DNA of 64,000 nucleotides from Loktanella gaetbuli (GTDB lineage: Bacteria > Pseudomonadota > Alphaproteobacteria > Rhodobacterales > Rhodobacteraceae), in contig NZ_JAJATZ010000002.1 of the NCBI RefSeq assembly GCF_020531945.1, forward strand, positions 248,001-312,000. Reading direction: 5' to 3'. A program made the position numbers and the translations under genes. The notes beneath the pieces are model-generated. The model was not told the origin of the DNA. It did no database searches and saw nothing but the letters and a program-made list of their open reading frames with translations. This document shows, in pieces, positions 25,181-34,094 of the stretch. Position 1 is the stretch's first letter, and each line of letters begins with the position of its first letter.

Positions 25181-26025
25181 GCCGCGCGAAGTTCATCCCC
25201 ACCGTCAACGCACTGTCGCGTTTATCCATCACGATCCCGAAGGACCGCCTGCGCGAAGTCGACCCAATCGCGATCGGGTCCATCGTGCGGTCGATCGAAG
25301 AGCACGGGTTGTTGACGCCTGTCATCGTGCGACGCCTGCCCAAGGGCCAATTCGAGCTGATCGACGGGGCGCATCGGATGGCCGCGCTCAAGCTGCTGAA
25401 ACTGGATGACATTCCGGTCCGCTGCTACGAAGGGCCAGCCGCCGCGATCCGATTGATCGAGATCGACGCCAACCTTGCCCGCGCCGATCTGAACGACCTC
25501 GACCGTGCCATTCACCTGGCCGCGCGTCGTCGTGAATATCTGGCGGAACACCCTGAATCTGCTCAAGGAAAAGCAGGTGCCGTTGTTCGCTGGGATGCAA
25601 CGGCAGACATTGCCGTTGCATCCTTTGTGAGCCAAACGGCAAAGCAGACTGGCCTGTCCGAAAGAAAAGTTCGTCGCCTTGTTGAGGTCGGCGCAACGAT
25701 CAACAAGGCCATGGCGGCCCGCCTGCACGCGGCCCCGGCGCGCACCACGCTGAACGACCTCTTGGCATTCGCCAAGGCAGACCCCGACCTGCGCGAGGAC
25801 GCCGTCGAGGCCTTTGCCAACGGTGAGGTCAAGAAGCTGGCGCAAGCGCTGAAACCGGTCCGGCATCGCCCCGTTAAAGACCCTGTTGAACAGCAGTTGT
25901 TGGCCCTGCGCGATGCGTGGGCCCGATCCAGCAAGGCAGCCCGCAAACGCTTTGTTGCCATGCAGGCCGATGATCTGGCCGCACTGCTGGACGCCATCGA
26001 TGATGGGGGCGCTGACCCGCAATGA
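25177..26025 (+). CDS. ParB-like nuclease/binding domain protein
   Basis: 282 residues. The N-terminal ParB/sulfiredoxin domain is clear: RLREVDPIAIGSIVRSIEEH (about 25-44) and LIDGAHRMAALKLL (about 64-77). A central helical DNA-binding region has QTAKQTGLSERKVRRLVEVG (about 149-168). Such proteins are common ahead of the transposase in Mu-like phages of alphaproteobacteria. The role is unknown; DNA binding at phage ends or regulation is plausible. Overlaps the transposase gene as ATGA. Confidence 0.85.
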   Translation: MSRAKFIPTVNALSRLSITIPKDRLREVDPIAIGSIVRSIEEHGLLTPVIVRRLPKGQFELIDGAHRMAALKLLKLDDIPVRCYEGPAAAIRLIEIDANLARADLNDLDRAIHLAARRREYLAEHPESAQGKAGAVVRWDATADIAVASFVSQTAKQTGLSERKVRRLVEVGATINKAMAARLHAAPARTTLNDLLAFAKADPDLREDAVEAFANGEVKKLAQALKPVRHRPVKDPVEQQLLALRDAWARSSKAARKRFVAMQADDLAALLDAIDDGGADPQ

Positions 26026-28160
26026 CCCGTGCGCCGCAACAGGAATGGTGGACCGCCGCCGAGATCGCCGCCGCAGGGCTGCCGGATATGCCCGGCACCA
26101 AGCGCCGCATCAACGCGATGGCACAGCGCCTTGGCTGGGATCGCGCGCCCCAACTGGTGCGCCGTCGCGCCGGGCGCGGTGGTGGGCGCGAATACCATTG
26201 GACGCTGTTTCCGGCCCGCGCACAGCAAAAGCTGCTGACCAAGTCCAGCGATGCTGCCCCCCTGCCCGCCGCATCCGACAAGCCTAGCCGCGACGAAGCT
26301 TGGGCGTGGTTCGAGGGGCTGCCTGCCAAGGCCAAAGCCACGGCAGAGGAACGCTTGAAAGTGATCCAGTCCGTCGAGGCCATGGAGCAAGGCGGGGCGA
26401 GCCGGATCGTCGCGGTTGATGACGCGGCGGCACTGTCGGGCAAGTCGCAGCGCACCATCTTTAACTGGTTTGCCATGATCGACGGTGTGCGGTCCGATGA
26501 CCGCCTGCCCTATCTCGCGCCCCGGCACCGCGCCGCGGTCAAGGGCAAGCGCCGTGCCACTATCGACCCGACATTCCTTGACTACATCAAGGCCGATTAT
26601 TTGCGCCCCGAGGCCCCCAGCCTCAAATCCGTCTACGACCGTGTCGTGCGGATCGCCAAGGCCGAGGGGCTGGACGTTGCCCCGCTGCACACGGTCCGCC
26701 GCCAGTTGGACCGCGACCTGTCGCCCACCATGCTGACGCTGGCGCGCAAGGGATATGAGGCGCTGAAACGCATGCGCCCGGCCCAGACCCGCGACAAATC
26801 CGCGATGCAGGCCCTGGAAGGGATCAACGGCGACTTTCACCGCTTTGACGTGTTCGTGCAGTTCCCGGCAACAGCGGACGGCCTGCGGGCCGAGATCGCA
26901 CGGCCACAGTTGTGCGCATTTCAGGATATCTATTCCGGCAAGCTGCTGGCCCACCGGATCGACCGGACGGCCAATAGCCATTGCGTCCAACTGACCATCG
27001 GCGACCTGATCGAACGCTGGGGCATCCCCGAGCATGTGCTGCTGGATAACGGGCGCGAGTTCGCATCCAAAATGATCACCGGCGGGGTCAAGAACCGGTT
27101 CCGCTTCAAGGTCAAAGAAGACGATCCATCTGGTCTGCTGACCAGCCTTGGCTGCGAAATCCACTGGGCCCTGCCGTTTTCGGGTCAGTCAAAACCTATC
27201 GAACGCGCGTTCCGTGATCTATGCGATCGCATCGCCAAGCATCCGGCCTTTGCCGGGGCCTACACGGGCAACACACCGCTCGCCAAACCTGAAAACTATG
27301 GCGAACGGGCAGTGCCGCTGGCGCTGTTCACCCAGATCGTCGACGAAGAGATCGCGGCCCACAACGCGCGGCCCGACCGTCGGTCAGAGGTCGCCTACGG
27401 TCGCAGTTTCGACGACGTATTTGCCGAAAGCTATGCGACCGCCCCGATCCGCAAAGCGACAGAGGCGCAGCGCAGGCTGTGGCTGATGGGTGCCGAGGGC
27501 ATCAAGGTCAACGCCAACACCGGCCAGATCAATTTCATGCGCAACCGCTACTGGGCGGACTGGATGCACGGGATCATGGGCCAGAAGGTCGTGGTCCGGT
27601 TCGACCGTCAGGCGCTGTGGGATGGTCTACACATCTATTCCAACGCCAACGAATACCTCGGCTTTGCGCCCTGCTCGGAAAAGTCAGGCTTCTTTGATGT
27701 CGACGACGCCCGCGCCACCGCCCGCGCCAAGCGCGAATACACCAAGGCCGCCAAGGGCGAACTGGATGCCTACCGTCAGTTGACCGCCCGCGATGTGGCC
27801 GATGCGCTGCCACCCGTCGAGGTCGCAGACGAGCCCGTCGCCGCCAAGGTCGTGCGACCGCTCTTTGACAAGGCGCGCGCGCCGTCCCCGGCTCCGATCA
27901 GCGCCGACGTGCAGGCCGCACAGGCCGCGATGGTCGCCGACCTCGATCAGGCCCGCGCCGCGCGGGCGGCGGAAACAGCAGAACGCGACGGGCGCGAGAC
28001 ATTCATGCGCGCCCGCGCCCTGGAAGAGATGATCGCTGCGGGTGACGCGGTGACCAAGGAACAACAGCGCTGGTTGGCCGGGTATCAGGGCACCGCTGAA
28101 TACAGAACCTGGCAAGGCATGGTCGCGGATTTCGGGCTTGAGGTCCTGGCCAAAGAATAA
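26022..28160 (+). CDS. Mu-type DDE transposase (MuA-like)
   Basis: 712-residue transposase that cuts phage ends and joins them to target DNA. An N-terminal Mu DNA-binding winged helix covers about 1-75 (WTAAEIAAAGLPDMPGTKRR). The integrase core carries the DDE triad: Asp in HRFDVFVQF (about 275), Asp in VLLDNGREF (about 342) and Glu in KPIERAFRD (about 393). A beta-barrel and a C-terminal Ala-rich region that would contact MuB follow. Length is close to MuA (663) with a somewhat longer tail. Confidence 0.96.
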   Translation: MTRAPQQEWWTAAEIAAAGLPDMPGTKRRINAMAQRLGWDRAPQLVRRRAGRGGGREYHWTLFPARAQQKLLTKSSDAAPLPAASDKPSRDEAWAWFEGLPAKAKATAEERLKVIQSVEAMEQGGASRIVAVDDAAALSGKSQRTIFNWFAMIDGVRSDDRLPYLAPRHRAAVKGKRRATIDPTFLDYIKADYLRPEAPSLKSVYDRVVRIAKAEGLDVAPLHTVRRQLDRDLSPTMLTLARKGYEALKRMRPAQTRDKSAMQALEGINGDFHRFDVFVQFPATADGLRAEIARPQLCAFQDIYSGKLLAHRIDRTANSHCVQLTIGDLIERWGIPEHVLLDNGREFASKMITGGVKNRFRFKVKEDDPSGLLTSLGCEIHWALPFSGQSKPIERAFRDLCDRIAKHPAFAGAYTGNTPLAKPENYGERAVPLALFTQIVDEEIAAHNARPDRRSEVAYGRSFDDVFAESYATAPIRKATEAQRRLWLMGAEGIKVNANTGQINFMRNRYWADWMHGIMGQKVVVRFDRQALWDGLHIYSNANEYLGFAPCSEKSGFFDVDDARATARAKREYTKAAKGELDAYRQLTARDVADALPPVEVADEPVAAKVVRPLFDKARAPSPAPISADVQAAQAAMVADLDQARAARAAETAERDGRETFMRARALEEMIAAGDAVTKEQQRWLAGYQGTAEYRTWQGMVADFGLEVLAKE

Positions 28161-28217
28161 CCGCCGCCGGGTGGCGGCCCGGACGGCGGTAAGAGCAACA
28201 CGAAGGAGCAGTGCAGC

Positions 28218-28973
28218 ATGCAAGACGCAACACAAAATTCGGTCGCCCCGCTACGCAACGTAGCAGCCCTTGTGGCGTTGATCGACAGAATTCAGAACCG
28301 GTCGCCAAATTTGCCGGGCATGGGGACGTTCTACGGCCCCAGCGGGTTCGGAAAAACGACGGCAGGCATCTATGCCACGAACAAGTTTCACGCCGTGACG
28401 GTGCAGGTCAAATCGGTCTGGACCAAGAAGAAGCTGTGCGAGGCGATCCTTGCCGAACTGGCCGTGCCCGCCGCCAAGACCATCGGCGACATGCTGGATC
28501 AGATCAGTGCTCATCTGGCCATGACGGACCGCCCGCTGATCATCGACGAGGCCGATCACCTGGTCCAGCGCCGCATGATCGAGATCGTCCGCGACATCTA
28601 CGAGGGCAGTCAGGCCCCGGTCATTCTGATCGGTGAAGAGCTGTTGCCGCAGAAGCTGCGGGAATGGGAACGGGTCCACGGGCGCATCCTCGACTGGGTC
28701 GCCGCCGAACCAGGTGACATGAGCGACGTAAACCACCTGGCGCGGATTTACGCGCCGGGGATCGAGCTGACACAGCCCCTGCGCAAGAAGCTGCTGGAGG
28801 CGTCTATGAGCTCAATCCGGCGCATCTGCGTGAACCTCGACCGTGTGCGCGAATTCGCCCAGGTCGAGGGCCTGCAGACGGTCGATGTTAACGACTGGGG
28901 GCGCAAGCAGTTCTTTACCGGGATCGCCCCTGAAATCCGCAAGTTCGGCGACCTCGAACGGGGGGCACGCTGA
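28218..28973 (+). CDS. MuB-like AAA ATPase, target DNA activator
   Basis: 251-residue ATPase. Walker A is GPSGFGKTT (about 38-46) and Walker B is PLIIDEADHL (about 108-117). MuB binds target DNA, activates MuA and gives target immunity. This version lacks Mu B's long N-terminal HTH, as in many Mu-like phages. AAGGAG at 28202-28207 sets the start. Shares one base with the next gene. Confidence 0.93.
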   Translation: MQDATQNSVAPLRNVAALVALIDRIQNRSPNLPGMGTFYGPSGFGKTTAGIYATNKFHAVTVQVKSVWTKKKLCEAILAELAVPAAKTIGDMLDQISAHLAMTDRPLIIDEADHLVQRRMIEIVRDIYEGSQAPVILIGEELLPQKLREWERVHGRILDWVAAEPGDMSDVNHLARIYAPGIELTQPLRKKLLEASMSSIRRICVNLDRVREFAQVEGLQTVDVNDWGRKQFFTGIAPEIRKFGDLERGAR

Positions 28974-29536
28974 TGGCCAGCAATCCTTACGCAAACCGCA
29001 CGCAGGTCAAATGCTGGAACCTGGCCACAACACTGGACCAGTTCAGCTTCCTCGAACTGGCCGCGAAAACCAAGCTCGCTCCCGGCACGGTCACCAAGAT
29101 CGTCAAGGGCTGGGTCGACGAAGGCAAGGTCGATGCCTGCGGCAAGGGCTACAAGGGACGGCTCTATTTTCGGGTCAAGAACGAACACCGCCCGCCCAAG
29201 GTGGTCCGCGAGGAGCGCCTGAAACAGACCCGCACGCCCCACGATCTGATGTGGGAGGCCATGCGCGGCCTTGGTCAGTTCACACCGCGCGATGTGGTCG
29301 CCCATGCGACGACCGACTGGCTTGCTGTCAACGAGGACGACGCGCGCGACTTTTGCCGCCTGCTACTCAAGGGCGGCTATTTCAAGGTTGTGGAAAAGGC
29401 GATCCCCGGCAAACGCGAGGCAACCTACCGACTGCGCCGCAACACCGGCCCCCTGCCCCCGCGCGAACGCCGGGTGACGGTCGTCTATGATCCGAACCTA
29501 AACGAGATCACCCACATGCCGGAGGCCTTGGCATGA
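28973..29536 (+). CDS. Early phage protein with winged-helix features
   Basis: 187 residues. The N-terminal half reads like a winged helix (FSFLELAAKTKLAPGTVTKIVKGW, then basic wing GKGYKGRLYF). The C-terminal half has a second such domain (DARDFCRLLLKGGYFKVVEK ... YRLRRNTG). Probably DNA-binding and conserved in related Mu-like phages. Sits between muB and other small early genes with coupled starts. Confidence 0.6.
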   Translation: MASNPYANRTQVKCWNLATTLDQFSFLELAAKTKLAPGTVTKIVKGWVDEGKVDACGKGYKGRLYFRVKNEHRPPKVVREERLKQTRTPHDLMWEAMRGLGQFTPRDVVAHATTDWLAVNEDDARDFCRLLLKGGYFKVVEKAIPGKREATYRLRRNTGPLPPRERRVTVVYDPNLNEITHMPEALA

Positions 29537-29904
29537 GCGGTGCTGTGACAGTGGCCCGCGAGGCATGGGGTGCAGCTTTACCCAACTGGGTCCTGCGTCT
29601 GGCCGAAGCCTGCGAGGAGACCTCGCAGAACAAGGTCGCAAGGCGGCTCGAACGGTCGCCCGCGTTGGTCAGTCAAGTCTTGCGCAACAAATACGCAGCC
29701 GAGCTCGACCTGGTCGAAGAGCTGGTCACGGGCAAGCTGCTGGCCGCGACACGCGATTGCCCGGCGCTGGGGGAACTGCCCCTGGATCAATGCCAGGCAT
29801 GGCGCAGGCGCGCCCGCGTGTTCAACGGGGCCAATGCGCAAGGCGTCAAGATGTACCGCGCCTGCCACCGCTGCCCGGTCTTTCTGGCGGAGGCCCGCAA
29901 ATGA
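29533..29904 (+). CDS. Early phage helix-turn-helix protein
   Basis: 123 residues. A Cro-like HTH is evident at about 26-52 (TSQNKVARRLERSPALVSQVLRN). The C-terminal part ends with two cysteine pairs (YRACHRCPVF), possibly metal-binding. Likely a transcription regulator of the early operon. ATGA overlaps on both sides. Confidence 0.6.
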   Translation: MSGAVTVAREAWGAALPNWVLRLAEACEETSQNKVARRLERSPALVSQVLRNKYAAELDLVEELVTGKLLAATRDCPALGELPLDQCQAWRRRARVFNGANAQGVKMYRACHRCPVFLAEARK

Positions 29905-30239
29905 CTGGTGAAATCGAGACCCGTATCATCGCCCTCGCCAAGGAAGGCATGGCCCCCGCGCAGATCGCGCTCGAAGTCGATCGGCAGATCGCGACGGTCT
30001 ACCACTATTGCTGCAAGGCGCGGCGCAATGGCGAGGTCATCCCGAAGTTTCGCACCGGCATGGGCGCGGGGCAGCGGCCGACCTTGATGTCTGTGGCCCC
30101 GCAGACCGTGAGCCGTTTGCGGCCACTCGCCCATGAGCGTGGCCAGACCGTGCCGGAATTCTGCAACGAGTTGCTGGCCGTGATCGCCCAAGACGATCTC
30201 GCGGCCTCCGTCCTTGATGATGGAGAGCCAGATGCCTGA
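29901..30239 (+). CDS. Early phage HTH protein
   Basis: 112 residues. The N-terminus resembles a homeodomain-like HTH (IIALAKEGMAPAQIALEVDRQIATVYHYCCKARR, shown here only by its features: Gly turn and a hydrophobic recognition helix). The C-terminal part includes VSRLRPLAHERGQTVPEF. Function unknown; DNA binding is inferred. Confidence 0.55.
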   Translation: MTGEIETRIIALAKEGMAPAQIALEVDRQIATVYHYCCKARRNGEVIPKFRTGMGAGQRPTLMSVAPQTVSRLRPLAHERGQTVPEFCNELLAVIAQDDLAASVLDDGEPDA

Positions 30240-30281
30240 TCCGCACCATCCAATGAAATCCGCAAAAAAGGAGAACCGGAC

Positions 30282-30383
30282 ATGACCGGCACCCTGATTT
30301 TCATCGCGGGCACGGTCGTGGGCGTTTTCGCCTTTGCCGTGTTCATCGCCGCCATCGACAAAAAGGACCACACCCATGACTGA
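30282..30383 (+). CDS. Tiny membrane protein
   Basis: 33 residues with one hydrophobic span (LIFIAGTVVGVFAFAVFIAA) and a charged tail. A clear AAAAGGAG ribosome site lies about nine bases upstream, and the 3' end overlaps the DUF3164 gene by eight bases. Too short for homology calls. Confidence 0.6.
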   Translation: MTGTLIFIAGTVVGVFAFAVFIAAIDKKDHTHD

Positions 30384-31020
30384 CATGACCCCCATCGGCT
30401 CCGGCCGTCGCGAGATCGACGGCCGCATCGAAATCGGCGACGGCAAGGGCGGCTGGAAGCCCGTTGACCTGGTCAAGCCGCAGCACCTGTTGGAGGACGA
30501 AACCGTCCGCAAGATTGTGGGCTTTGCCTGCGCACTGTCGGACCAGGTCGCCCGGTTCAAGGAACACACCTTTGACGACATCGGGGCCTTCGAGGCGCTG
30601 CTCGCCCAAGAATACGAGGCCAAGCTGGGCGGCAAGAAGGGCAACAAAACGCTGATGAGCGTGGACGGCCTGTTCAAGGTGCAGGTGCAGGTCAGCGATC
30701 ACATCGACTTTGGTCCCGAACTCCAGATCGCCAAGGAGCTGGTGGACGAGTGCCTGAACGAGTGGGCAGCCAACGCCCGCGACGAAATCCGCACGATCGT
30801 CACCCGCGCTTTCAACACCGACAAGGCGGGGCAGATCAATCGGTCCGAAGTGTTCATGCTGCTTCGTCTGGATATCTCGGACCCGCGCTGGACCAAGGCG
30901 ATGGACGCGATCCGTGACGCGATGCGCGTGGTCGGGTCGAAAACCTATGTCCGCTGCTACCGTCGCGACCGCTTTGACGGCCCTTGGCAGGCGATCACCA
31001 TCGATCTGGCGAAGGCCTAA
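30376..31020 (+). CDS. DUF3164 family protein (Mu early region)
   Basis: 214 residues matching DUF3164 of Mu-like phages: DQVARFKEHTFDDIGAFEAL (about 56-75), YEAKLGGKKGNKT and FKVQVQVSDHIDFGPELQIAK. In Mu this type of gene lies in the semi-essential early region; the function is not established, though an association with DNA metabolism is often suggested. ATG at 30376, overlapping the tiny membrane gene. Confidence 0.88.
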   Translation: MTDMTPIGSGRREIDGRIEIGDGKGGWKPVDLVKPQHLLEDETVRKIVGFACALSDQVARFKEHTFDDIGAFEALLAQEYEAKLGGKKGNKTLMSVDGLFKVQVQVSDHIDFGPELQIAKELVDECLNEWAANARDEIRTIVTRAFNTDKAGQINRSEVFMLLRLDISDPRWTKAMDAIRDAMRVVGSKTYVRCYRRDRFDGPWQAITIDLAKA

Positions 31021-31023
31021 GCC

Positions 31024-31458
31024 GTGACCCGCGCCCTGCAACGCCTTGTCCATGTCGCTTGCCGTGAACTGGCGATCGACGCTGACACCCGCCGCTACCT
31101 GCAACTGGTCGTAACGGGCAAGGCATCGATGGCGGACATGGACGAGGCGGACCTGCAAAAGCTGCTGACCCGGCTCAAGGAAAAGGGGTTTCGGGTCACG
31201 GCCACGGGCAAGCGTAAGGCCGCACCCCGCGCCGACCTGCGCTATATTCACGTCCTCTGGCGGTTGCTGGGCGAGGATGGTGCCTTGGATCGCCCAGGGC
31301 GTGCCGGTCTGAACGCCTTCGTTCGGTCACGGTTCGCGGGCAAGTGGGCCTCGGTGCCGATCGACATCGACGCGCTGCAAGACGCGGGCCAGATCAACGA
31401 CGTGACCCGCGCATTGAAGGACTGGTGCGCGCGACGCTGCATCAAGACTGAGCGATGA
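31024..31458 (+). CDS. GemA-like regulatory protein (gp16, DUF1018)
   Basis: 144 residues. The family block YIHVLWRLLGEDGALDRPGR ... LNAFVRSRFAGKWASV (about 78-110) and the end VTRALKDWCARR fit gp16/GemA. In Mu, GemA affects host supercoiling and gene expression and lies just ahead of mor, the order seen here. GTG start at 31024. Overlaps mor as ATGA. Confidence 0.85.
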   Translation: MTRALQRLVHVACRELAIDADTRRYLQLVVTGKASMADMDEADLQKLLTRLKEKGFRVTATGKRKAAPRADLRYIHVLWRLLGEDGALDRPGRAGLNAFVRSRFAGKWASVPIDIDALQDAGQINDVTRALKDWCARRCIKTER

Positions 31459-31838
31459 CCCAACTGCCGGGCATCGCAGGAGAGATCGAGGATGCGATCG
31501 GTCTGGAACTGACCGCCAAGCTGCTTCGCGCTCGAGGCGGAACAGAGGTCAACATTCCGACGCGGCCCGGTCCAAACTACGTCACCGAGCTACTGGGCGC
31601 GGACGCTACGCAGCGCCTGATTGATGTCATGGGGGCTGGTCGCATCGTTCTGCCGTGCGGACATATGCGTGGTAGGGACGCAGAGCGGATTGCACGGCGC
31701 GACAAGGCAATGGCGATGCTCGCGGCCGGTCGCTCGCTGCGCGAGGTCGCGTTGCAGTGTGATTTGCACCTGCGGACGGTCGAACGCTACAACGCCGAAC
31801 GCGACCGGACCATCGATCAGCCAAAACTGCCGCTCTAG
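31455..31838 (+). CDS. Mor/C-type transcription activator
   Basis: 127 residues of the Mor/C family. The dimerisation half contains IEDAIGLELTAKLLRARGGT (about 11-30) and a second LLGADATQRLIDVMGAGRIVLP; the C-terminal HTH is SLREVALQCDLHLRTVERYN (about 95-114). Mor activates the middle promoter in Mu and its paralogue C the late promoters. Only one such gene is visible here, so it may do both jobs, probably acting at the repeated elements at 32516 and 40277. Confidence 0.88.
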   Translation: MTQLPGIAGEIEDAIGLELTAKLLRARGGTEVNIPTRPGPNYVTELLGADATQRLIDVMGAGRIVLPCGHMRGRDAERIARRDKAMAMLAAGRSLREVALQCDLHLRTVERYNAERDRTIDQPKLPL

Positions 31839-31940
31839 GTCAAACCAACTCCGGCTCGTTTTTCTTGTCAGGTCGGCTTCCCCGGACGTAACGTCAACTT
31901 GCGGTTTATTGGGCCGCGATATTCAGCGAGGAGATTTAAA

Positions 31941-32399
31941 ATGCAACAGGACATGCCACCGAACGACGTAATTAGTAAGAAGCATTTCCGCGACTTGCTA
32001 GCGCGTCCGGAATACAAGGATGAAGTCAAGAAAGCTGTCGTCGCCACAATAATGGAAACGACAGCGCGGTTCATGGCGCAAGATCCCAAGAAGCCGATGC
32101 CGACCGATCCAAGGGACTTGGATAAAGGAGAGCTGGAAAACCTGGGCCTTGGCCATATCACTATGCCGAACTTGGACGTCGGGAAAGCAACCGGGATGAT
32201 CCCCGTGAAGATTGATTATCTGAACAAGGTGTGGGCTGACCAGGCCCAACACTATACCAACCAAACCGGAAAGCAGTGGATCACGCCGCTGGAATCGATG
32301 ATCGACGACATCTTTTTCGACATTACCGATGACGACGAAGACGGCACCATGAAGGTCACTCCGATTTTCGGTCTGGACAGTGACCAAAGCGAAGCCTGA
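31941..32399 (+). CDS. Unknown protein between early and lysis genes
   Basis: 152 residues, soluble and acidic at the end (DDIFFDITDDDEDGTM). Base composition is lower in GC than the surrounding phage genes and the gene stands alone with its own GAGGAG site and an upstream gap, so it looks like a moron acquired separately. Not recognised. Confidence 0.6.
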   Translation: MQQDMPPNDVISKKHFRDLLARPEYKDEVKKAVVATIMETTARFMAQDPKKPMPTDPRDLDKGELENLGLGHITMPNLDVGKATGMIPVKIDYLNKVWADQAQHYTNQTGKQWITPLESMIDDIFFDITDDDEDGTMKVTPIFGLDSDQSEA

Positions 32400-32442
32400 C
32401 CGAAACGACAGCACCCGATGATGTGAAATCAATCATCAGGGC

Positions 32443-32481
32443 CGGGTTCAGTCATTTGTTTCTATCGGATGGCTGAACCCG
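32443..32481 (+). terminator. Probable terminator after the 31941 gene
   Basis: CGGGTTCAG (32443-32451) pairs with CTGAACCCG (32473-32481) across a 21-base loop, followed by ATTAAATTT. It would isolate the middle region from the late lysis operon. Confidence 0.55.
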
Positions 32482-32515
32482 ATTAAATTTCCTCTTGAAT
32501 TAAGCCTATCCACCC

Positions 32516-32551
32516 GACTGCAGTCGGAGGCTACCGCCCGCGCGCGCGATG
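32516..32551 (+). promoter_or_regulatory. Late promoter/activator element, copy 1 (lysis operon)
   Basis: A 36-bp segment that recurs at 40277-40312 with 30 of 36 identical bases. It begins with the palindrome CCGACTGCAGTCGG (32514-32527), continues GGCTACC and ends CGCGCGCGCGATG. It lies 38 bp upstream of the endolysin ATG. Both copies stand in long gaps before late operons, as expected for C/Mor-dependent promoters. Confidence 0.7.
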
Positions 32552-32589
32552 GCAAATTGACCGGGACACTGCCGCCCGGAGCCCGCGCC

Positions 32590-33453
32590 ATGAAACTTTC
32601 CCGCCACAAGATCACAACTGCCACCTGGCAGGCCGCAAAGCATTTTGGCGGCACGATTGAACCCAGCCTGATTGTTCTGCACGACACGGCCAGCCGCTTG
32701 GACGAAGGGTCCGCCGCGACCTACCTGGCAAACAACGGTGCCAAGGTATCAGTCCACTTTGTCGTTGAGCGTGACGGGTCGCTGATCCAGCAGGTTGCGA
32801 CCAACCGGCGCGCCAACCATGCGGGCCGGTCGGACTACCACGGCCAGACCGGCTGCAACGGATTTTCCATCGGGATCGAGATCGTGAACCCCGGTCGCAT
32901 GACGGCGGCGGGGCATGGCTTTGCGCGGTCGTGGTTCAAGGAGACCTTCAACGTTGAGACATTCCACATCCACGAGGTCACGACAGACGAACACGGCCAC
33001 GGCTGGTGGATGGACTACACGCCCGAGCAGATCGCCACGGTCACCGCACTCTGCACGGCACTCTTCGCAGGCATCCCGACGCTGACGGACATCCGCACCC
33101 ACTGGTATGTCTCGCCTGGTCGCAAGACAGACACAAACCCGCTGTTCCCGCTTGAGGCGATCCGCGCCAAGGTTCTGGGCCGTGATGACCCAGCTGACCT
33201 TGCCGCCGAGGAACAATCATCCCGCCGCCAGGGCCAGCAGCTTGTCCAGATCGCCACCCGTGGCAGCCGCCTGAACATGCGCCGCTGGCCCAGCTTCAAC
33301 CCCAACGTCATCGCAGCGATCCCCGACGGCACCGCCGTGCCGGTCATCCGCGAAGGCATCTTTGCCGGGCGGCCCTGGATGCGCGTCCTGTGGGGCGGAC
33401 AAGAGGGATGGATCGTCGCCGACTACACCGCCGAACTGACCAAACCCACCTGA
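32590..33453 (+). CDS. Endolysin: N-acetylmuramoyl-L-alanine amidase with SH3 domain
   Basis: 287 residues. The amidase_2 fold is seen in LIVLHDTASRLDEGSAATYL (first zinc His), VSVHFVVERDGSLIQQV, RANHAGRS and CNGFSIGIEIVNPG (about 90-103); THWYVSPGRKTDTNP supplies the last ligands. A C-terminal bacterial SH3 domain follows (SRLNMRRWPS ... WMRVLWGGQEGWIVADY), probably for cell-wall binding. No signal peptide, so export relies on a holin. First gene of the late operon. Confidence 0.9.
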   Translation: MKLSRHKITTATWQAAKHFGGTIEPSLIVLHDTASRLDEGSAATYLANNGAKVSVHFVVERDGSLIQQVATNRRANHAGRSDYHGQTGCNGFSIGIEIVNPGRMTAAGHGFARSWFKETFNVETFHIHEVTTDEHGHGWWMDYTPEQIATVTALCTALFAGIPTLTDIRTHWYVSPGRKTDTNPLFPLEAIRAKVLGRDDPADLAAEEQSSRRQGQQLVQIATRGSRLNMRRWPSFNPNVIAAIPDGTAVPVIREGIFAGRPWMRVLWGGQEGWIVADYTAELTKPT

Positions 33454-33466
33454 AAGGACCCGACCG

Positions 33467-33688
33467 ATGTTGAACTCACCCAAATCTCCCTTTGCGTCGA
33501 AAACGATCTGGGGCGCTGTCGCGGCCGTGATCATCGGCCTGCTGAACCTGCTTGGCTATGCGACATCCGAGGCTGACGCGGAAACCCTGTCGCAGCTTTT
33601 GACTGGTATTGCCGCCAGCGCCGCGGGGGCTGTCGCGTTCTATGGCCGGATCAAAGCCAACGCCCCGATCAAACTGACCAAGGGCTAG
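33467..33688 (+). CDS. Putative holin
   Basis: 73 residues with two hydrophobic segments: TIWGAVAAVIIGLLNLLGYA (about 13-32) and LLTGIAASAAGAVAFYGRI (about 44-62). The size, topology and position directly after the endolysin fit a class II holin. Ribosome site AAAGGA upstream. Confidence 0.7.
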   Translation: MLNSPKSPFASKTIWGAVAAVIIGLLNLLGYATSEADAETLSQLLTGIAASAAGAVAFYGRIKANAPIKLTKG

Positions 33689-33692
33689 GCCC

Positions 33693-34094
33693 ATGGAATT
33701 GGGCTGGTCTGCCGTTACACTTGCAGGGCATGTCGCGCTGTGTCTTTCGATCTTGTTGATCCTTTGGAACGCGCTTGCCGTGCTGCCCTACGCTCGTGCA
33801 CCGGGTAGCCTTACGCCGGTCGCCAGCCCCTTGTTCCTGTTCGGGGCCGCCGTGCTGGTAGAGCGATCTTACTACGTCGCGGCACGGCTGCTGGTGAACT
33901 CTGGCTTCAATCTTTGGGAACTGCATCCCGCGCCGGACCTGCTGTCGGGGATCGTCGCGATGATGGGCCTCTGGGTCGCCGCCACGGTCCGTCTGATCGG
34001 ACGCCCATGGGGCCTGCCCTACCGTTTGGCGATCAGCCTTCAGGCCGGTTTGATGCTGCTTGTCTATGCGGCCCTGGCAAGGGGGTTGTGGTGA
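33693..34094 (+). CDS. Phage membrane protein, four to five spans
   Basis: 133 residues, mostly hydrophobic (GHVALCLSILLILWNALAVL; SPLFLFGAAVLVE; LLSGIVAMMGLWVAATVRLI; ISLQAGLMLLVYAALA). In the lysis cassette, so possibly an accessory lysis protein. Shares one base with the next gene (TGATG). Confidence 0.6.
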   Translation: MELGWSAVTLAGHVALCLSILLILWNALAVLPYARAPGSLTPVASPLFLFGAAVLVERSYYVAARLLVNSGFNLWELHPAPDLLSGIVAMMGLWVAATVRLIGRPWGLPYRLAISLQAGLMLLVYAALARGLW